Assembly (NCBI RefSeq): GCF_002117485.1
Contig: NZ_CP021030.1
Coordinates: 1,615,001-1,679,000 of the forward strand
Length of the DNA stretch: 64,000 nt
DNA from: Rhizobium sp. NXC14
GTDB taxonomy: Bacteria > Pseudomonadota > Alphaproteobacteria > Rhizobiales > Rhizobiaceae
Direction of reading: 5' to 3'
In this document: piece by piece, positions 36,166-46,197 of the stretch
Position numbering within the stretch: the first letter of the stretch is position 1
Layout of the letters: each line of letters opens with the position of its first letter
Made by a program: the position numbers and the translations under genes
Notes under the pieces: model-generated
Told to the model about the DNA's origin: nothing
The model's input: the letters and a program-made list of their open reading frames with translations, nothing else
The model's database searches: none

Positions 36166-37146
36166 ATGCGCTTGGGGAAGACGATATCGCTGTTGGCCGT
36201 GGCGGGTCTGATGGCCGGCTGCACGTCGACAGGCGGTGTGCGACAGCCTTCCGGGCCGGAGACGGTGGCGCCTGAAAAGGCGCTGGTCCTGCCGCCGCCG
36301 GGCGGGCCGTCGATTGTCAACGTCGTCGAGCGCAAGCGCGGCAATGGCGTCGAGCAGACGATCTCGCTGTTCACCTCGTCTTCCGTACCCGGCCAGAATT
36401 TTCTGAAAGCCGAGTTCTTCGGCGCTTCCGGGGCCAATCCCGGGATGGGCAATGCCAGCTTCAGGATGATCAACGAGAGCGGCATTGCCCGCGAGGTGGC
36501 CCGTTCGGCTCCCGGCGTGCCGATGGCGACATCGGCGACCTTCCTGCAGAACGCCTATGGCCCCTTCGGCTATGCTTCCGGCCGAAGCCGCGCCGGCGAT
36601 ACCTGCATCTATGCCTGGCAGCAGATCCGCTCGAGCGCGGCCGCCAATACCCAGGCGCGCAATTTCGGCATGATCCAGCTGCGCCTGCGCCTGTGCGATG
36701 CTCGCGCAACCGAGCGCCAACTGCTCGGCATCGTCTACGGCTATACCATCACCGGCACCTTCGACGGCCCGACCTGGAATTCGTATGGTAACCCGCCCCC
36801 CGCCAGCGCGGCGCTCGGTCGTACCGGTGAACCGATCTATCCCGATGAGGGCGGATATCGCGCCAGCCCGATGCCGCTCGGCTATGAGCCGGCCCCTGCC
36901 GTAGTCCGCCTGCCGCGGACAGCTCCGGTTCGCAGCGCGCCAAGCCACCAACCGGTGCAGGACGCCGCGCCCTTGCCCACGCCGATCGGTCCGCGCGTGC
37001 CGCTGCCGAGCGAGGCGCCTCAGACGAGTGCCGCGCCGGATCCGGCCGCCGCGCCACTGGAACAATCGGCAAGAGCGATCGGCGTCACGGTGCCCTCGCC
37101 GGATTGCATAGGCGACGCGGCCATGACGACCGCCTGCCGGAGATAA
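36166..37146 (+). CDS. bcsN: cellulose biosynthesis protein BcsN
   Basis: A 326-residue lipoprotein-like protein specific to Rhizobiales cellulose operons. The start MRLGKTISLLAVAGLMAGCT gives a signal peptide with lipobox LMAGC. The middle domain holds VNVVERKRGNGVEQTISLFT, GQNFLKAEFFG, FGYASGRSRAGDTCIYAWQQ and QLRLRLCDA, recognisable as BcsN, and the C-terminal 90 residues are proline- and alanine-rich. Four cysteines beyond the lipobox could form disulfides. It is 55 bp upstream of bcsA. Its exact role in cellulose export is unknown. Confidence 0.85.
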   Translation: MRLGKTISLLAVAGLMAGCTSTGGVRQPSGPETVAPEKALVLPPPGGPSIVNVVERKRGNGVEQTISLFTSSSVPGQNFLKAEFFGASGANPGMGNASFRMINESGIAREVARSAPGVPMATSATFLQNAYGPFGYASGRSRAGDTCIYAWQQIRSSAAANTQARNFGMIQLRLRLCDARATERQLLGIVYGYTITGTFDGPTWNSYGNPPPASAALGRTGEPIYPDEGGYRASPMPLGYEPAPAVVRLPRTAPVRSAPSHQPVQDAAPLPTPIGPRVPLPSEAPQTSAAPDPAAAPLEQSARAIGVTVPSPDCIGDAAMTTACRR

Positions 37147-37201
37147 TGAGTGCCCGGAGCGCCGGGTGGCGCCCCAGTTGAGCAATTTCGAAGGAACGTC
37201 G

Positions 37202-39394
37202 ATGCGCAAAGCCCGCAGTGTCTTCATATGGGCCGTTGTTTCGCTCTGCATGATCGTGCTGATCACTCTGCCGGTTAATCTGCAGACCCAGCTCATCACC
37301 AGCATTACGGTCGTCTCGGTGATGGCGCTCATTAAGATTCTGAAGGGCGAGGGGACATGGCGCTTGGTGGCGCTTGCCTTCGGAACGTCGATCGTGCTGC
37401 GCTACGTCTATTGGCGCACCACCAACACCCTGCCGCCGCTGAACCAGCCTGAGAATTTCATTCCCGGCTTGCTGCTCTACCTTGCCGAAATGTACAGCGT
37501 CGCGATGCTGGCGCTCAGCCTTTTCATCGTCGCCACACCGCTTCCGTCGCGCCCATCGCGAGCCGCCAATCCCGGGCGCTTGCCCCATGTCGATGTGTTC
37601 GTGCCTTCTTATAACGAGGATGCCGGCCTTCTCGGAAACACGCTGGCTGCCGCCAAGGCGATGGACTATCCGGCCGACAAGCTGCATGTCTGGCTGCTCG
37701 ACGACGGCGGCACCATGCAGAAGCGCAATTCCGGCAAGTTGCTCGAGGCCCAGGCGGCGGCGGCCCGCCATGTCGAGCTGAAGCAGCTCTGCCAGGATCT
37801 TGACGTCACCTATCTCACGCGCGACCGCAACGAGCATGCCAAGGCCGGCAATCTCAACAACGGCATGAAACATTCGACCGGCGAACTCATCGCCGTTTTC
37901 GACGCGGACCACGCGCCGGCTCGCGATTTCCTGCTCGAGACGGTCGGCTACTTCGAAGACGACCCGAAGCTCTTTCTCGTCCAAACCCCGCATTTCTTCA
38001 TCAATCCTGACCCGCTCGAACGCAATCTGCGCACTTTCGAAAAAATGCCGAGCGAGAATGAGATGTTCTACGGCATCATCCAGCGCGGCCTCGACAAATG
38101 GAATGCCGCCTTTTTCTGCGGCTCGGCTGCAGTCTTGAGCCGCAAGGCGCTCGAATCCCAGAACGGGTTTTCGGGCATCAGCATTACCGAGGATTGCGAG
38201 ACGGCGCTGGCTCTCCATGGCAGCGGCTGGAACAGCATCTATGTCGACAAGCCGCTGATCGCCGGGCTGCAACCGGCCACCTTCGCGAGCTTCATCGGCC
38301 AGCGCAGCCGCTGGGCGCAGGGTATGATGCAGATCCTGCGCTTCCGCTTCCCGCTTCTGAAGCGCGGCCTGTCGATCCCGCAGCGCCTGTGCTACATGTC
38401 ATCCACGCTGTTCTGGCTCTTCCCGTTCCCGCGCACGATCTTCCTGTTTGCGCCGCTCTTCTACCTGTTCTTCGACCTGGAAATTTTCACGGCCTCCGGC
38501 GGCGAATTCCTTGCCTATACGCTTGCCTATATGCTCGTGAATCTGATGATGCAGAATTACCTCTACGGATCCTTCCGCTGGCCCTGGATTTCCGAGCTTT
38601 ACGAATATGTCCAGACGGTGCATCTGCTGCCAGCTGTCGTCTCGGTCATGCTCAATCCGCGGAAGCCGACCTTCAAGGTTACCGCCAAGGATGAATCGAT
38701 CGCCGTCAGCCGCCTGTCGGAGATCAGCCGCCCCTTCTTCGTGATCTTTGCGGTGCAGATCATCGCGCTCGTCATAACCTTCTACAGGATCTATGCCGAG
38801 CCCTATAAGGCCGACGTCACACTTGTCGTCGGCGGGTGGAACATGATCAATCTGATCATGGCCGGCTGCGCACTCGGCGTCGTATCGGAACGTGGCGAGC
38901 GCGCGTTGTCCCGGCGCGTCCGCGTCAACCGGCGCTGCGAGTTCTATGCCAATGGCAAGTGGTATGCGGCCTCGATCGAGGACGTCTCCGTCCATGGCGC
39001 AAGGCTGCATATCTTTAACAAGCATCTCGATGAACTGCTCGTCGGCGCCCCCGGCGAGATGCGCTTCCGGCCCTATAGCGGTGCAGATCTCGAAACCCTG
39101 CCGCTGATCGTCCGCAACATCGAGCCATCAGGCGATATCAGCAATGTCGGCTGCCAATACGTGCCGAAAAGCGCGCTTGATCATCGCCTGATCGCCGATC
39201 TGATGTTTGCCAATTCCGATCAGTGGACCCAGTTCCAGGAATCTCGGCGCCGCAATCCGGGTCTCATTCGCGGCACCATCTGGTTTCTCGGCCTGTCCCT
39301 CTATCAGACCAGCCGCGGCCTGGTTTACCTCTTCCGCAGCATGCGGCCGGAGCGGGAGGCGCAGCAGCGGGCGGCAAAGGTCAATGCCGGATGA
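37202..39394 (+). CDS. bcsA: cellulose synthase catalytic subunit (UDP-forming)
   Basis: Inner-membrane family 2 glycosyltransferase of 730 residues that polymerises UDP-glucose and extrudes the chain. Catalytic motifs are all present: DDG (167-169), DAD (234-236), TED (329-331) and QRSRW (367-371). About eight membrane helices flank the catalytic domain. A PilZ domain near the C terminus has RVNRR and DVSVHGARL, the c-di-GMP-binding pattern, so activation by c-di-GMP is expected. ATG 37202 has GAAGGA upstream. The stop overlaps bcsB (ATGA). Confidence 0.95.
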   Translation: MRKARSVFIWAVVSLCMIVLITLPVNLQTQLITSITVVSVMALIKILKGEGTWRLVALAFGTSIVLRYVYWRTTNTLPPLNQPENFIPGLLLYLAEMYSVAMLALSLFIVATPLPSRPSRAANPGRLPHVDVFVPSYNEDAGLLGNTLAAAKAMDYPADKLHVWLLDDGGTMQKRNSGKLLEAQAAAARHVELKQLCQDLDVTYLTRDRNEHAKAGNLNNGMKHSTGELIAVFDADHAPARDFLLETVGYFEDDPKLFLVQTPHFFINPDPLERNLRTFEKMPSENEMFYGIIQRGLDKWNAAFFCGSAAVLSRKALESQNGFSGISITEDCETALALHGSGWNSIYVDKPLIAGLQPATFASFIGQRSRWAQGMMQILRFRFPLLKRGLSIPQRLCYMSSTLFWLFPFPRTIFLFAPLFYLFFDLEIFTASGGEFLAYTLAYMLVNLMMQNYLYGSFRWPWISELYEYVQTVHLLPAVVSVMLNPRKPTFKVTAKDESIAVSRLSEISRPFFVIFAVQIIALVITFYRIYAEPYKADVTLVVGGWNMINLIMAGCALGVVSERGERALSRRVRVNRRCEFYANGKWYAASIEDVSVHGARLHIFNKHLDELLVGAPGEMRFRPYSGADLETLPLIVRNIEPSGDISNVGCQYVPKSALDHRLIADLMFANSDQWTQFQESRRRNPGLIRGTIWFLGLSLYQTSRGLVYLFRSMRPEREAQQRAAKVNAG

Positions 39395-41820
39395 GAAAGA
39401 TCGTCGCCGCCGCGCTCCTCCTGTTGCATGCCCCCGCTGTCACCCAGGCGCAGACGGCGCCCTTCGACATGTCCGGCGAGCGTCCGCCCGGCGCGTCTAC
39501 TGCCCCGAGATTGACGCCGCCTGCTCCGCCCGCAGCGACGGCGCCAGTACCTGTCACGCCACCCATTTCCGTTGCGCCCGCACCCGCTCCTGCGCCGATC
39601 ACTGTCGTGCCGCAGCCGGCAGCGCCGGCGCTTCAGCCCGGCGCGGCGAATGCCGCTTCGCAGCCGCGCCACCGCGATATCAGGCGTTACTTAGTGCCCT
39701 TTTCGAAATTCAGCCTCAATGGCGAATATGACCGCCGGTCATGGTCTGTCTATCTGACGCCCGAGCAGGCGGCCGCCAAGGCAAGTTTCACCTTCGCCTA
39801 TCAGAATTCGATCGTCGTCGCGCCGGAAGCATCCGCGCTGACCGTCTATCTCAACAATCGTCCGATCGGTCAGCAGCGGGTCAGCTCGGCGGACGGCTCT
39901 TCCGCCGTCACTTTCGAAGTTCCCCCCGGCCTGTTGCAGCCGGGCGCCAATCTCGTGACCTTCCAGGCAGAGCAGCGCCACCGCACCGACTGCAGCATTC
40001 AGTCCACCTATGAATTATGGTCGAATATCGATCCGGCCGGAACCTATCTGAGCTTTGCCGGCGGGAATGCTGCGGAGCTTTCGAGCGCCGACGCGATCCG
40101 CGCTATCGGCATCGATGGCGCGGGCAGGACGGAGTTCGATATCGTCGTCCCGGCGCTGGAGCAGCCGGGGACGACCAAGCCGTTGTTGCGGCTGGCACAG
40201 GGCCTGTCGGTGCTGAGCAGCATGCCGAACCAGATATTTGCCTTCAGCGCCGCCTCTCTTCCGGCCGCCGGTCCTGGCAAGCTCGGTGTGCTCGTCGGGA
40301 CCGCCGCGGAGCTGCGGCCGTTCTTTCCCGGCCTACCGCCCGGGGCCGAAAGCGCGCCGCTCGCCGCTTTCGTGACCGATCCGCGCAGCGGCTCGCCGGT
40401 GCTTCTGATCAGCGGCCCCTCATGGCAAGCAGTCTCCTCCGCGATGGATGCCATCGTTTCGCCGACTGACAGGTCCGCGGACGTCCGCCGCGATGCACTG
40501 ACCACCGAGCGCTGGAGCGCGCCGAATGCGCCGCTGGTCTTTTCCGACACCAGCATCGCCCTCTCACAACTCGGCGTGAAGACCACGGAATTTTCCGGCC
40601 GGCGGTTCCGCACCAGCTTCAATGTCGCCGTGCCGGCCGACTTCTATGCCAATGCCTATGGCGAGGCCAAGGTGCTGCTCGACGCCGCCTATACCGACAA
40701 TGTGCTTCCCGGCAGCCATATCGATATCTACGTCAACGACAACATCGCCTCCACCGTGCCGCTTACTTCGACCACCGGCGGCATTCTCCGTCATCTGCCG
40801 ATCCGCGTGACGATGCGCCACTTCAAACCCGGCCTCAATACGATTGCGATCGAGACGATCCTGATGACGAAGGACGATGCCGCTTGTGCTCCGGGTGCTA
40901 CCGCCGGTGCCAATCCCCGTTTTGCGCTGTTCGATACCTCCGAAGTGCACATTCCGGATTTTGCCCGCGTCGGGCAGCGTCCGAACCTGGCCGCAATGTC
41001 CGGCACAGCTTATCCCTATGGCCGGGCGACGGAACCGACGCCGCTCTTCATGGATCGCGTCGATGCAGATACGCTTTCGGCCGCCGCTACGCTGCTCGGT
41101 CAGATGGCGGTGATGGCCGGTCATCCGATCGCCGTCGAAACCGTGGCGTCGCCGAATACCATCGGCGATCGGGACGCCATCTTCATCGGCTCGATTTCGC
41201 AGATGCCGGCAACCGCGTTGACGCAGGCCAACATCTCGACGGCGAGCCAAGCCTCGTGGCGTCCGGTGGCCGACACGCAGCCAGGCGTCGTCGATACCGG
41301 CACGGCCTTCGAGGAGTGGAATTCCAAGGTGAGCGGCGGTATCTTGCGCAGCCGCATCACTGCCTTCCGTGAATGGCTGGGGCGCAATTTCGACATCACC
41401 CGCAGTTCGCTGCAGTTCATCCCCGGGGCCGAGACGGTCTTCACCCCCTCCAACGCCGACACGCTCGTGGTTGCGCAAGGCTCCAGCCCCCTGGGAGAGG
41501 GTTCGTGGACCGTGGTGGCGGCACCCTCGGCAAAGGATCTGCGCGAAGGGCTCGAAGTGCTGACCGGTCAGTTGAACTGGCCGCAGATATCAGGCCATAT
41601 CACCACCTATTCGAGCAAGACGGGCAAGATCGATGCGGTGCCCGTCACCCGCTTCGATTTCGTCCCATCCACGCCTTGGTCGATCGTCAATTACCGCTTG
41701 ATCGCCGCCAATTGGTTGTCGACGAATATCCTCTCCTATGCTTCGCTGCTCGTCGTCTTCGTGCTGCTGATCGGCGTCGCTACCTCGCGCATGCTCAAAA
41801 CGCTGGGCCGGTCCAAATGA
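39391..41820 (+). CDS. bcsB: cellulose synthase periplasmic subunit BcsB
   Basis: An 809-residue periplasmic protein anchored by one C-terminal helix (SYASLLVVFVLLIGVATSRML), which completes the BcsA channel and guides the glucan. It begins with a signal peptide (MRKIVAAALLLLHAPAVTQA), then a proline/alanine-rich linker, then the two carbohydrate-binding and flavodoxin-like repeats, with YLVPFSKFSLNGEYDR-type start and GSHIDIYVNDNIAS. ATG 39391 overlaps the bcsA stop by 4 bp, so translation is coupled. Confidence 0.93.
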   Translation: MRKIVAAALLLLHAPAVTQAQTAPFDMSGERPPGASTAPRLTPPAPPAATAPVPVTPPISVAPAPAPAPITVVPQPAAPALQPGAANAASQPRHRDIRRYLVPFSKFSLNGEYDRRSWSVYLTPEQAAAKASFTFAYQNSIVVAPEASALTVYLNNRPIGQQRVSSADGSSAVTFEVPPGLLQPGANLVTFQAEQRHRTDCSIQSTYELWSNIDPAGTYLSFAGGNAAELSSADAIRAIGIDGAGRTEFDIVVPALEQPGTTKPLLRLAQGLSVLSSMPNQIFAFSAASLPAAGPGKLGVLVGTAAELRPFFPGLPPGAESAPLAAFVTDPRSGSPVLLISGPSWQAVSSAMDAIVSPTDRSADVRRDALTTERWSAPNAPLVFSDTSIALSQLGVKTTEFSGRRFRTSFNVAVPADFYANAYGEAKVLLDAAYTDNVLPGSHIDIYVNDNIASTVPLTSTTGGILRHLPIRVTMRHFKPGLNTIAIETILMTKDDAACAPGATAGANPRFALFDTSEVHIPDFARVGQRPNLAAMSGTAYPYGRATEPTPLFMDRVDADTLSAAATLLGQMAVMAGHPIAVETVASPNTIGDRDAIFIGSISQMPATALTQANISTASQASWRPVADTQPGVVDTGTAFEEWNSKVSGGILRSRITAFREWLGRNFDITRSSLQFIPGAETVFTPSNADTLVVAQGSSPLGEGSWTVVAAPSAKDLREGLEVLTGQLNWPQISGHITTYSSKTGKIDAVPVTRFDFVPSTPWSIVNYRLIAANWLSTNILSYASLLVVFVLLIGVATSRMLKTLGRSK

Positions 41821-42863
41821 GGTGGTGGCGCGTGCTTCTGCTTGCGGCGACGCTTACATTCGCCCCCGTAAGCCCGTCCGCCGCTGCACAGCAGGCGATG
41901 ATCAATGCCGATGCGTGGTCTGCCTATAAGGCGAAATTTCTCGATGCGAGTGGCCGGATCATCGATAACGGCAATGGCAATATCAGCCATAGCGAAGGAC
42001 AGGGCTATGGCATGCTGCTCGCTTATCTCTCGGCGAGCCCCGCGGATTTCGAGCAGATCTGGTATTTTACCCGTACCGAGCTGCTGTTGCGCGACGATGG
42101 CTTGGCCGTATGGAAATGGGATCCCAACGTCAAGCCGCACGTGACCGACACCAATAATGCCACGGATGGCGACATGCTGATCGCCTATGCCCTGGCGCTT
42201 GCCGGCACCGCATGGAAGCGCAACGACTATATCCTCGCCGCCTCCCGCATGGCGCAGGCGCTGCTTGCGAAGGCCGTCGTCCACTCGGCGGGCCGGACGC
42301 TGCTGATGCCGGGCAGCGAAGGTTTTGGCGCCGCCGATCGTGACGACGGCCCCGTCGTCAATCCTTCCTACTGGATTTACGAGGCAATGCCTGTCATGGC
42401 AGCGCTTGCTCCCTCCGATGCCTGGAAAGAGCTGTCGGACGACGGCGTGGCGCTGTTGAAGACGATGCAATTCGGTCCGCGCAAGCTTCCTGCCGAATGG
42501 GTCAGCCTCAGTGGCCCACCGCGACCGGCAGAGGGTTTCGACGCCGAATTTGCCTATAATGCCCTTCGCATCCCGCTCTATCTCGCGCGCGGCGGTATCA
42601 CAGACAAGGCGCTGTTGAACCACCTGCGAATGGGGATGTCGCAGAATGGCATTCCGGCCACGATCGATCTGACCACAGGCCGGCCGAAGACCGTGTTGCT
42701 GGATCCGGGTTATAGAATTGTTAACGATGTTGTGGCCTGTGTGGTCGACGGGACCAGGCTGCCGGTCTCGGCTCTGCAATTCGCACCCACGCTCTATTAT
42801 CCGTCCACGCTTCAATTGCTGGGGCTGGCCTTTATCGGGGAGAAGCATCCGGAGTGTCTGTGA
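41817..42863 (+). CDS. bcsZ: periplasmic endo-1,4-beta-glucanase, GH8
   Basis: Family 8 cellulase of 348 residues, with signal peptide MRWWRVLLLAATLTFAPVSP. The catalytic acid is E60 in ISHSEGQGYGML; the second acidic region is NNATDGDMLIAYALALAG; other GH8 marks are WKWDPN and NPSYWIYEAMP. Such enzymes trim nascent cellulose and influence fibril length and root attachment (CelC in R. leguminosarum). ATG 41817 overlaps the bcsB TGA. Confidence 0.94.
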   Translation: MRWWRVLLLAATLTFAPVSPSAAAQQAMINADAWSAYKAKFLDASGRIIDNGNGNISHSEGQGYGMLLAYLSASPADFEQIWYFTRTELLLRDDGLAVWKWDPNVKPHVTDTNNATDGDMLIAYALALAGTAWKRNDYILAASRMAQALLAKAVVHSAGRTLLMPGSEGFGAADRDDGPVVNPSYWIYEAMPVMAALAPSDAWKELSDDGVALLKTMQFGPRKLPAEWVSLSGPPRPAEGFDAEFAYNALRIPLYLARGGITDKALLNHLRMGMSQNGIPATIDLTTGRPKTVLLDPGYRIVNDVVACVVDGTRLPVSALQFAPTLYYPSTLQLLGLAFIGEKHPECL

Positions 42864-45202
42864 AAGCTTCTCTCGTGGCGATGTCAGCGGCAGTCGTGGT
42901 GGCGACCCTCGTCACCGGACTGAAGGATCGTGGCGCCCTGCAGCAAAAGCTCGGCCTTGGCTCCGCAGACAGGCCGGAGCCGGAGCTGTTGATGATGGGC
43001 CGCATCAAGCCGGACGACGCTCCCGCGGGCAATTCCGAATTCAATGCCGAAACCGTCGCCGACAGGATCGAAGCGATCACTTCGTCACCGGCACCGGGCA
43101 GCGGTGAGTCGAATGTCGCTGCAGAGCAGCCGGCAGCACCGCAACCCGATGCGCCTCAGACAGCTGCGGAGCCGGCCCCGGTCGCGCCGCCGATCGTTTC
43201 CGAACCGCCGGCGCCTCAAAAGGCCGCGGCGTCCGCGCCGCCTGCCGTCGATGAAAGCGCGCTTCGCTATTTTGCCAGCCGGGGCGACAAAGTGCGCCTG
43301 CAGGCCGAAATCTCTCGGCTTCAGGCGCTTTATCCCAACTGGGTTCCGCCGGCCGATCCGCTCGCCGTGCCGCAAAACGGCGACAAGCAGCTCGAGGCCA
43401 TGTGGAAGCTTTATTCCGATGGCCGCTATGCCGAGTTGCGCAAAGCGCTCGCTGACCGTCAGGCCGCCGACGCCGGATGGCAGCCGCCGGCCGATCTGCT
43501 CGAGCGGCTTGGTGTCGCCGAGGCCCGCTCCCGCCTCATCAACGCTTCGGATCTCAGGCAATATGCGACCGTGGTCGATATCGCCGCGGCGACGCCGAGC
43601 CTGCTCACCTGCAGCGAGGTCGACGTGCTCTGGCGTGTCGCCGAAGCCTTCATCCGGACGGAGAGGACGCAGCGCGGGGAGGATGCTTATGCCTATATCC
43701 TGAAGAACTGCACCGACGCTGCCGAACGGCAGGCGACGGTCGAAAAAGCCTCGACCCTGCTCGACTACCAGCCGATGCAGGCGCTGCTGGCGCTGGAAAA
43801 ACCCGCTGTCGACGGCAGCAGGGAATTCGATGCAATCCGCGACAACCTTGCCCGACGTTTCGTCGCTGAAAGCAACGACGATCCGAAGCTCGCCATTGCG
43901 CCGAATTATATCGCTCACCTCGAAAAGCTCGCCGAAAGCCAGGGGCTGGCCTCCGATGCGCTGCTGCTCGGCTGGCACCAGCTTCGCCGCAACAACCCTG
44001 CCGATGCCGAAAAGTGGTTTCGTGCCGCCCGCGACAGGGAGGATACGGCGGCCGCCTCGCAGGGGTTGGCGCTGGCGCTGATCGCCCGCAAGGCGCCGCG
44101 GGAAGCCGAGGACGTGATGTTCCGCTGGCGCGCCGATTCCGATGACGCGACCGCAACCTATCTTGCCGCCACTGCCAACCTGATGGCGCTGCAACCGCCG
44201 GCCGATCTGACCGAGGACGTGCTTCATCGGATCGCAGCCGAAGTCATCGCCCGGAAATATGTGCCGACGGCGCAGCAGTTCGGCTGGTATGCCCGTTCTC
44301 TCAACCAGTTCCAGACCGCCGCGCGCTGGTTCGAGACCGCGCTGGCCTGGAAACCCGACGACGAACCGTCCGCCTATGGCCTTGCCGTCACGCGTGAGCA
44401 GCTGAACGACCGCAAGGGTGTCCTCGACCTCCAGCGCGGCTGGGCCGGCCGGTCGGCGCGAATCGCCAGTCTTCAGGACACTTCCTTGCTGGCGCCGAGC
44501 TCCGATACGCTGTCCGCAAAAGCGCCGCTCGCGGCGCAGCAGCCGGGCCAGCCGGTAGAGCCGCAGCGTCCGGTCGCTTCCACGGCGCCGACTGTGCGGC
44601 AGCCGCAACCGGAGGTCGCCATCCGCGCCGCAAGGCCGGCGATGCAGACGGTGACTGTCGAGCGCGGTCCGCGCCAGGCGCGGGACTGCTCGACGACTAT
44701 CGACGCGGGACGACTGGGGCCGGGCGAGGCGCTGTCGCGCGGCTGGTGCCTGATGGATATCAATCGGCCGATGGAGGCGGTCTCGGCCTTCGAGACGGCG
44801 TTGCAGAGCCCGGTCCGCAAGATCCGCGAAGACGCAGCCTATGGTCAGAGTCTCGCCTATCTGCGCGCCGGTCTTTCCAGCAATGCCGCCGTTGCGGCAA
44901 CCAGGGCGCCGCAGAGCCACCAGCGCGCTGCCGAACTGCAGGTGGCGATCCTCGCCGATCGCGCCTTGTCAGCCTTCGACGCGGGACGTTACCGTGAAAC
45001 CCTCATCTATCTCGATCAGCGCGCCCAGTTGCAGCAGGAGCGCATCGATCTGATGGTTCTGCGCGGTTACTGCTATCTCAATCTGAAAATGTATGATGAC
45101 GCGATGCGGATCTTCGAAGCCGCCGCCGCGACCGGCAATCGCGACGCCGCACGTGGTCTGGCCGATGTTCGCAACGTCACGCATCCCGATGTCAACGACT
45201 GA
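42860..45202 (+). CDS. tetratricopeptide-like protein of the cellulose operon
   Basis: A 780-residue protein with one N-terminal hydrophobic segment (ASLVAMSAAVVVATLVTG), a 90-residue Pro/Ala-rich linker and then helical repeats. The repeats are TPR/Sel1-like, e.g. DALLLGWHQLRRNNPADAEK, TAARWFETALAWKPDDEPSA and AVSAFETALQSPVRKIREDA. I favour GTG 42860, in a GTGA overlap with bcsZ and GGAG 5 nt upstream; GTG 42854 is an alternative. Its position is that of BcsC, but I see no C-terminal beta-barrel (it ends in another repeat), so it could supply only the periplasmic scaffold. Function inferred from context. Confidence 0.8.
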   Translation: MKASLVAMSAAVVVATLVTGLKDRGALQQKLGLGSADRPEPELLMMGRIKPDDAPAGNSEFNAETVADRIEAITSSPAPGSGESNVAAEQPAAPQPDAPQTAAEPAPVAPPIVSEPPAPQKAAASAPPAVDESALRYFASRGDKVRLQAEISRLQALYPNWVPPADPLAVPQNGDKQLEAMWKLYSDGRYAELRKALADRQAADAGWQPPADLLERLGVAEARSRLINASDLRQYATVVDIAAATPSLLTCSEVDVLWRVAEAFIRTERTQRGEDAYAYILKNCTDAAERQATVEKASTLLDYQPMQALLALEKPAVDGSREFDAIRDNLARRFVAESNDDPKLAIAPNYIAHLEKLAESQGLASDALLLGWHQLRRNNPADAEKWFRAARDREDTAAASQGLALALIARKAPREAEDVMFRWRADSDDATATYLAATANLMALQPPADLTEDVLHRIAAEVIARKYVPTAQQFGWYARSLNQFQTAARWFETALAWKPDDEPSAYGLAVTREQLNDRKGVLDLQRGWAGRSARIASLQDTSLLAPSSDTLSAKAPLAAQQPGQPVEPQRPVASTAPTVRQPQPEVAIRAARPAMQTVTVERGPRQARDCSTTIDAGRLGPGEALSRGWCLMDINRPMEAVSAFETALQSPVRKIREDAAYGQSLAYLRAGLSSNAAVAATRAPQSHQRAAELQVAILADRALSAFDAGRYRETLIYLDQRAQLQQERIDLMVLRGYCYLNLKMYDDAMRIFEAAAATGNRDAARGLADVRNVTHPDVND

Positions 45203-45279
45203 CGTTGACGCCGTCGCCGCTCTCGGCTACTCGCCTGCCGGAGAGGCCCCGGCTGCCTCGTGCTCGCAAGGAAACACCC

Positions 45280-45948
45280 GTGCCCGGTCACCACGACGTC
45301 CTCGATAGATCCTATGACGCCTTCCTCTTCGATATGGACGGAACGCTGCTGAATTCCATTGCCGTCGTCGAGCGCGTCTGGAGTGAATGGGCAAGACGCC
45401 ATGGTTTCGAGCCGGAGGTTTTCCTGAAAACGATTCACGGCATCCGTGCCTCCGACGTGATCCGCGGCCTCGGCTTGCCGGGTGTCGATCCGGCGCACGA
45501 GGCGGATCTGCTGCTGGCCGAGGAGATGGAGGACGTCGACGGCATCGTCGAAATCCCCGACGCCGTCCGCTTCCTCAACGCTATCCCCGACGGCAGATGG
45601 GCGATCGTCACCTCGGCGCCGATCGAACTCGCCAGGCGCCGCATGGCTGCAGCCGGCATTCCGATGCCGAGGGTGATCGTCAGTGGCGAAATGGTCAAAT
45701 CGGGCAAGCCGAGCCCCGAGGGTTATCTGCTCGGTGCACATCGACTCGGGGTCGACCCGGCGAACTGCCTGGTCTTCGAAGATGCCGTTGCCGGCATTCT
45801 CGCTGGCGAGGCCGCCGGCGCCGATGTCACCGTCGTCACCGAAACCCACGCCACCCCTTTCGAAACTCCGCATTTTTCGGTTGCCAATTATCGGGCGTGG
45901 CAGCCTCGCCAGACCGCTGAAGGCCGGCTGAAGGTCGTCGCAATCTGA
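45280..45948 (+). CDS. HAD-superfamily phosphatase (subfamily IA)
   Basis: A 222-residue HAD hydrolase. Motif I is FLFDMDGTLLNS, motif II the TS of AIVTSAPIELARR, motif III the Lys of MVKSGKPSPEGYLLG, and motif IV FEDAVAGILAGEAAGA. The helical cap lies between motifs I and II. It resembles sugar-phosphate and glycerol-3-phosphate phosphatases. I prefer GTG 45280 (AAGGA 7 nt upstream) to the longest frame at 45205, whose extra 25 residues are arginine/proline-rich. It is 77 bp after the cellulose operon, perhaps by read-through. Confidence 0.87.
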   Translation: MPGHHDVLDRSYDAFLFDMDGTLLNSIAVVERVWSEWARRHGFEPEVFLKTIHGIRASDVIRGLGLPGVDPAHEADLLLAEEMEDVDGIVEIPDAVRFLNAIPDGRWAIVTSAPIELARRRMAAAGIPMPRVIVSGEMVKSGKPSPEGYLLGAHRLGVDPANCLVFEDAVAGILAGEAAGADVTVVTETHATPFETPHFSVANYRAWQPRQTAEGRLKVVAI

Positions 45949-46197
45949 ACGTTACCGGGCGAACTGATGTCAGTGGAATCATAATGACATAAGAGACTTC
46001 CGGCTGATTGATTTGCAACGGTGCGTTGAGTTCGGTTTAAAAAGTCGGTCGCAAGCCCGACCAGGGTGGTCGTGCTCGGCCCTCGGCGCTGTGCTCCATG
46101 TTAAAGTCGCTCAGCACCCCAGCTGCCGGCGTCGCTTCGAAGCGAAGGGCAGTATCCGGCCGGCGGGATTGCCAATCATGCCGAGCACGCCGACGTC

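Noticed and set aside
43085-44920. 611-residue open frame on the minus strand
   Set aside because: Antisense of the TPR protein gene of the cellulose operon; arginine-rich and without domains.
46132-46145. 14-bp palindrome in the gap after the HAD gene
   Set aside because: Short and isolated; such palindromes arise by chance in G+C-rich DNA and no neighbour suggests a role.
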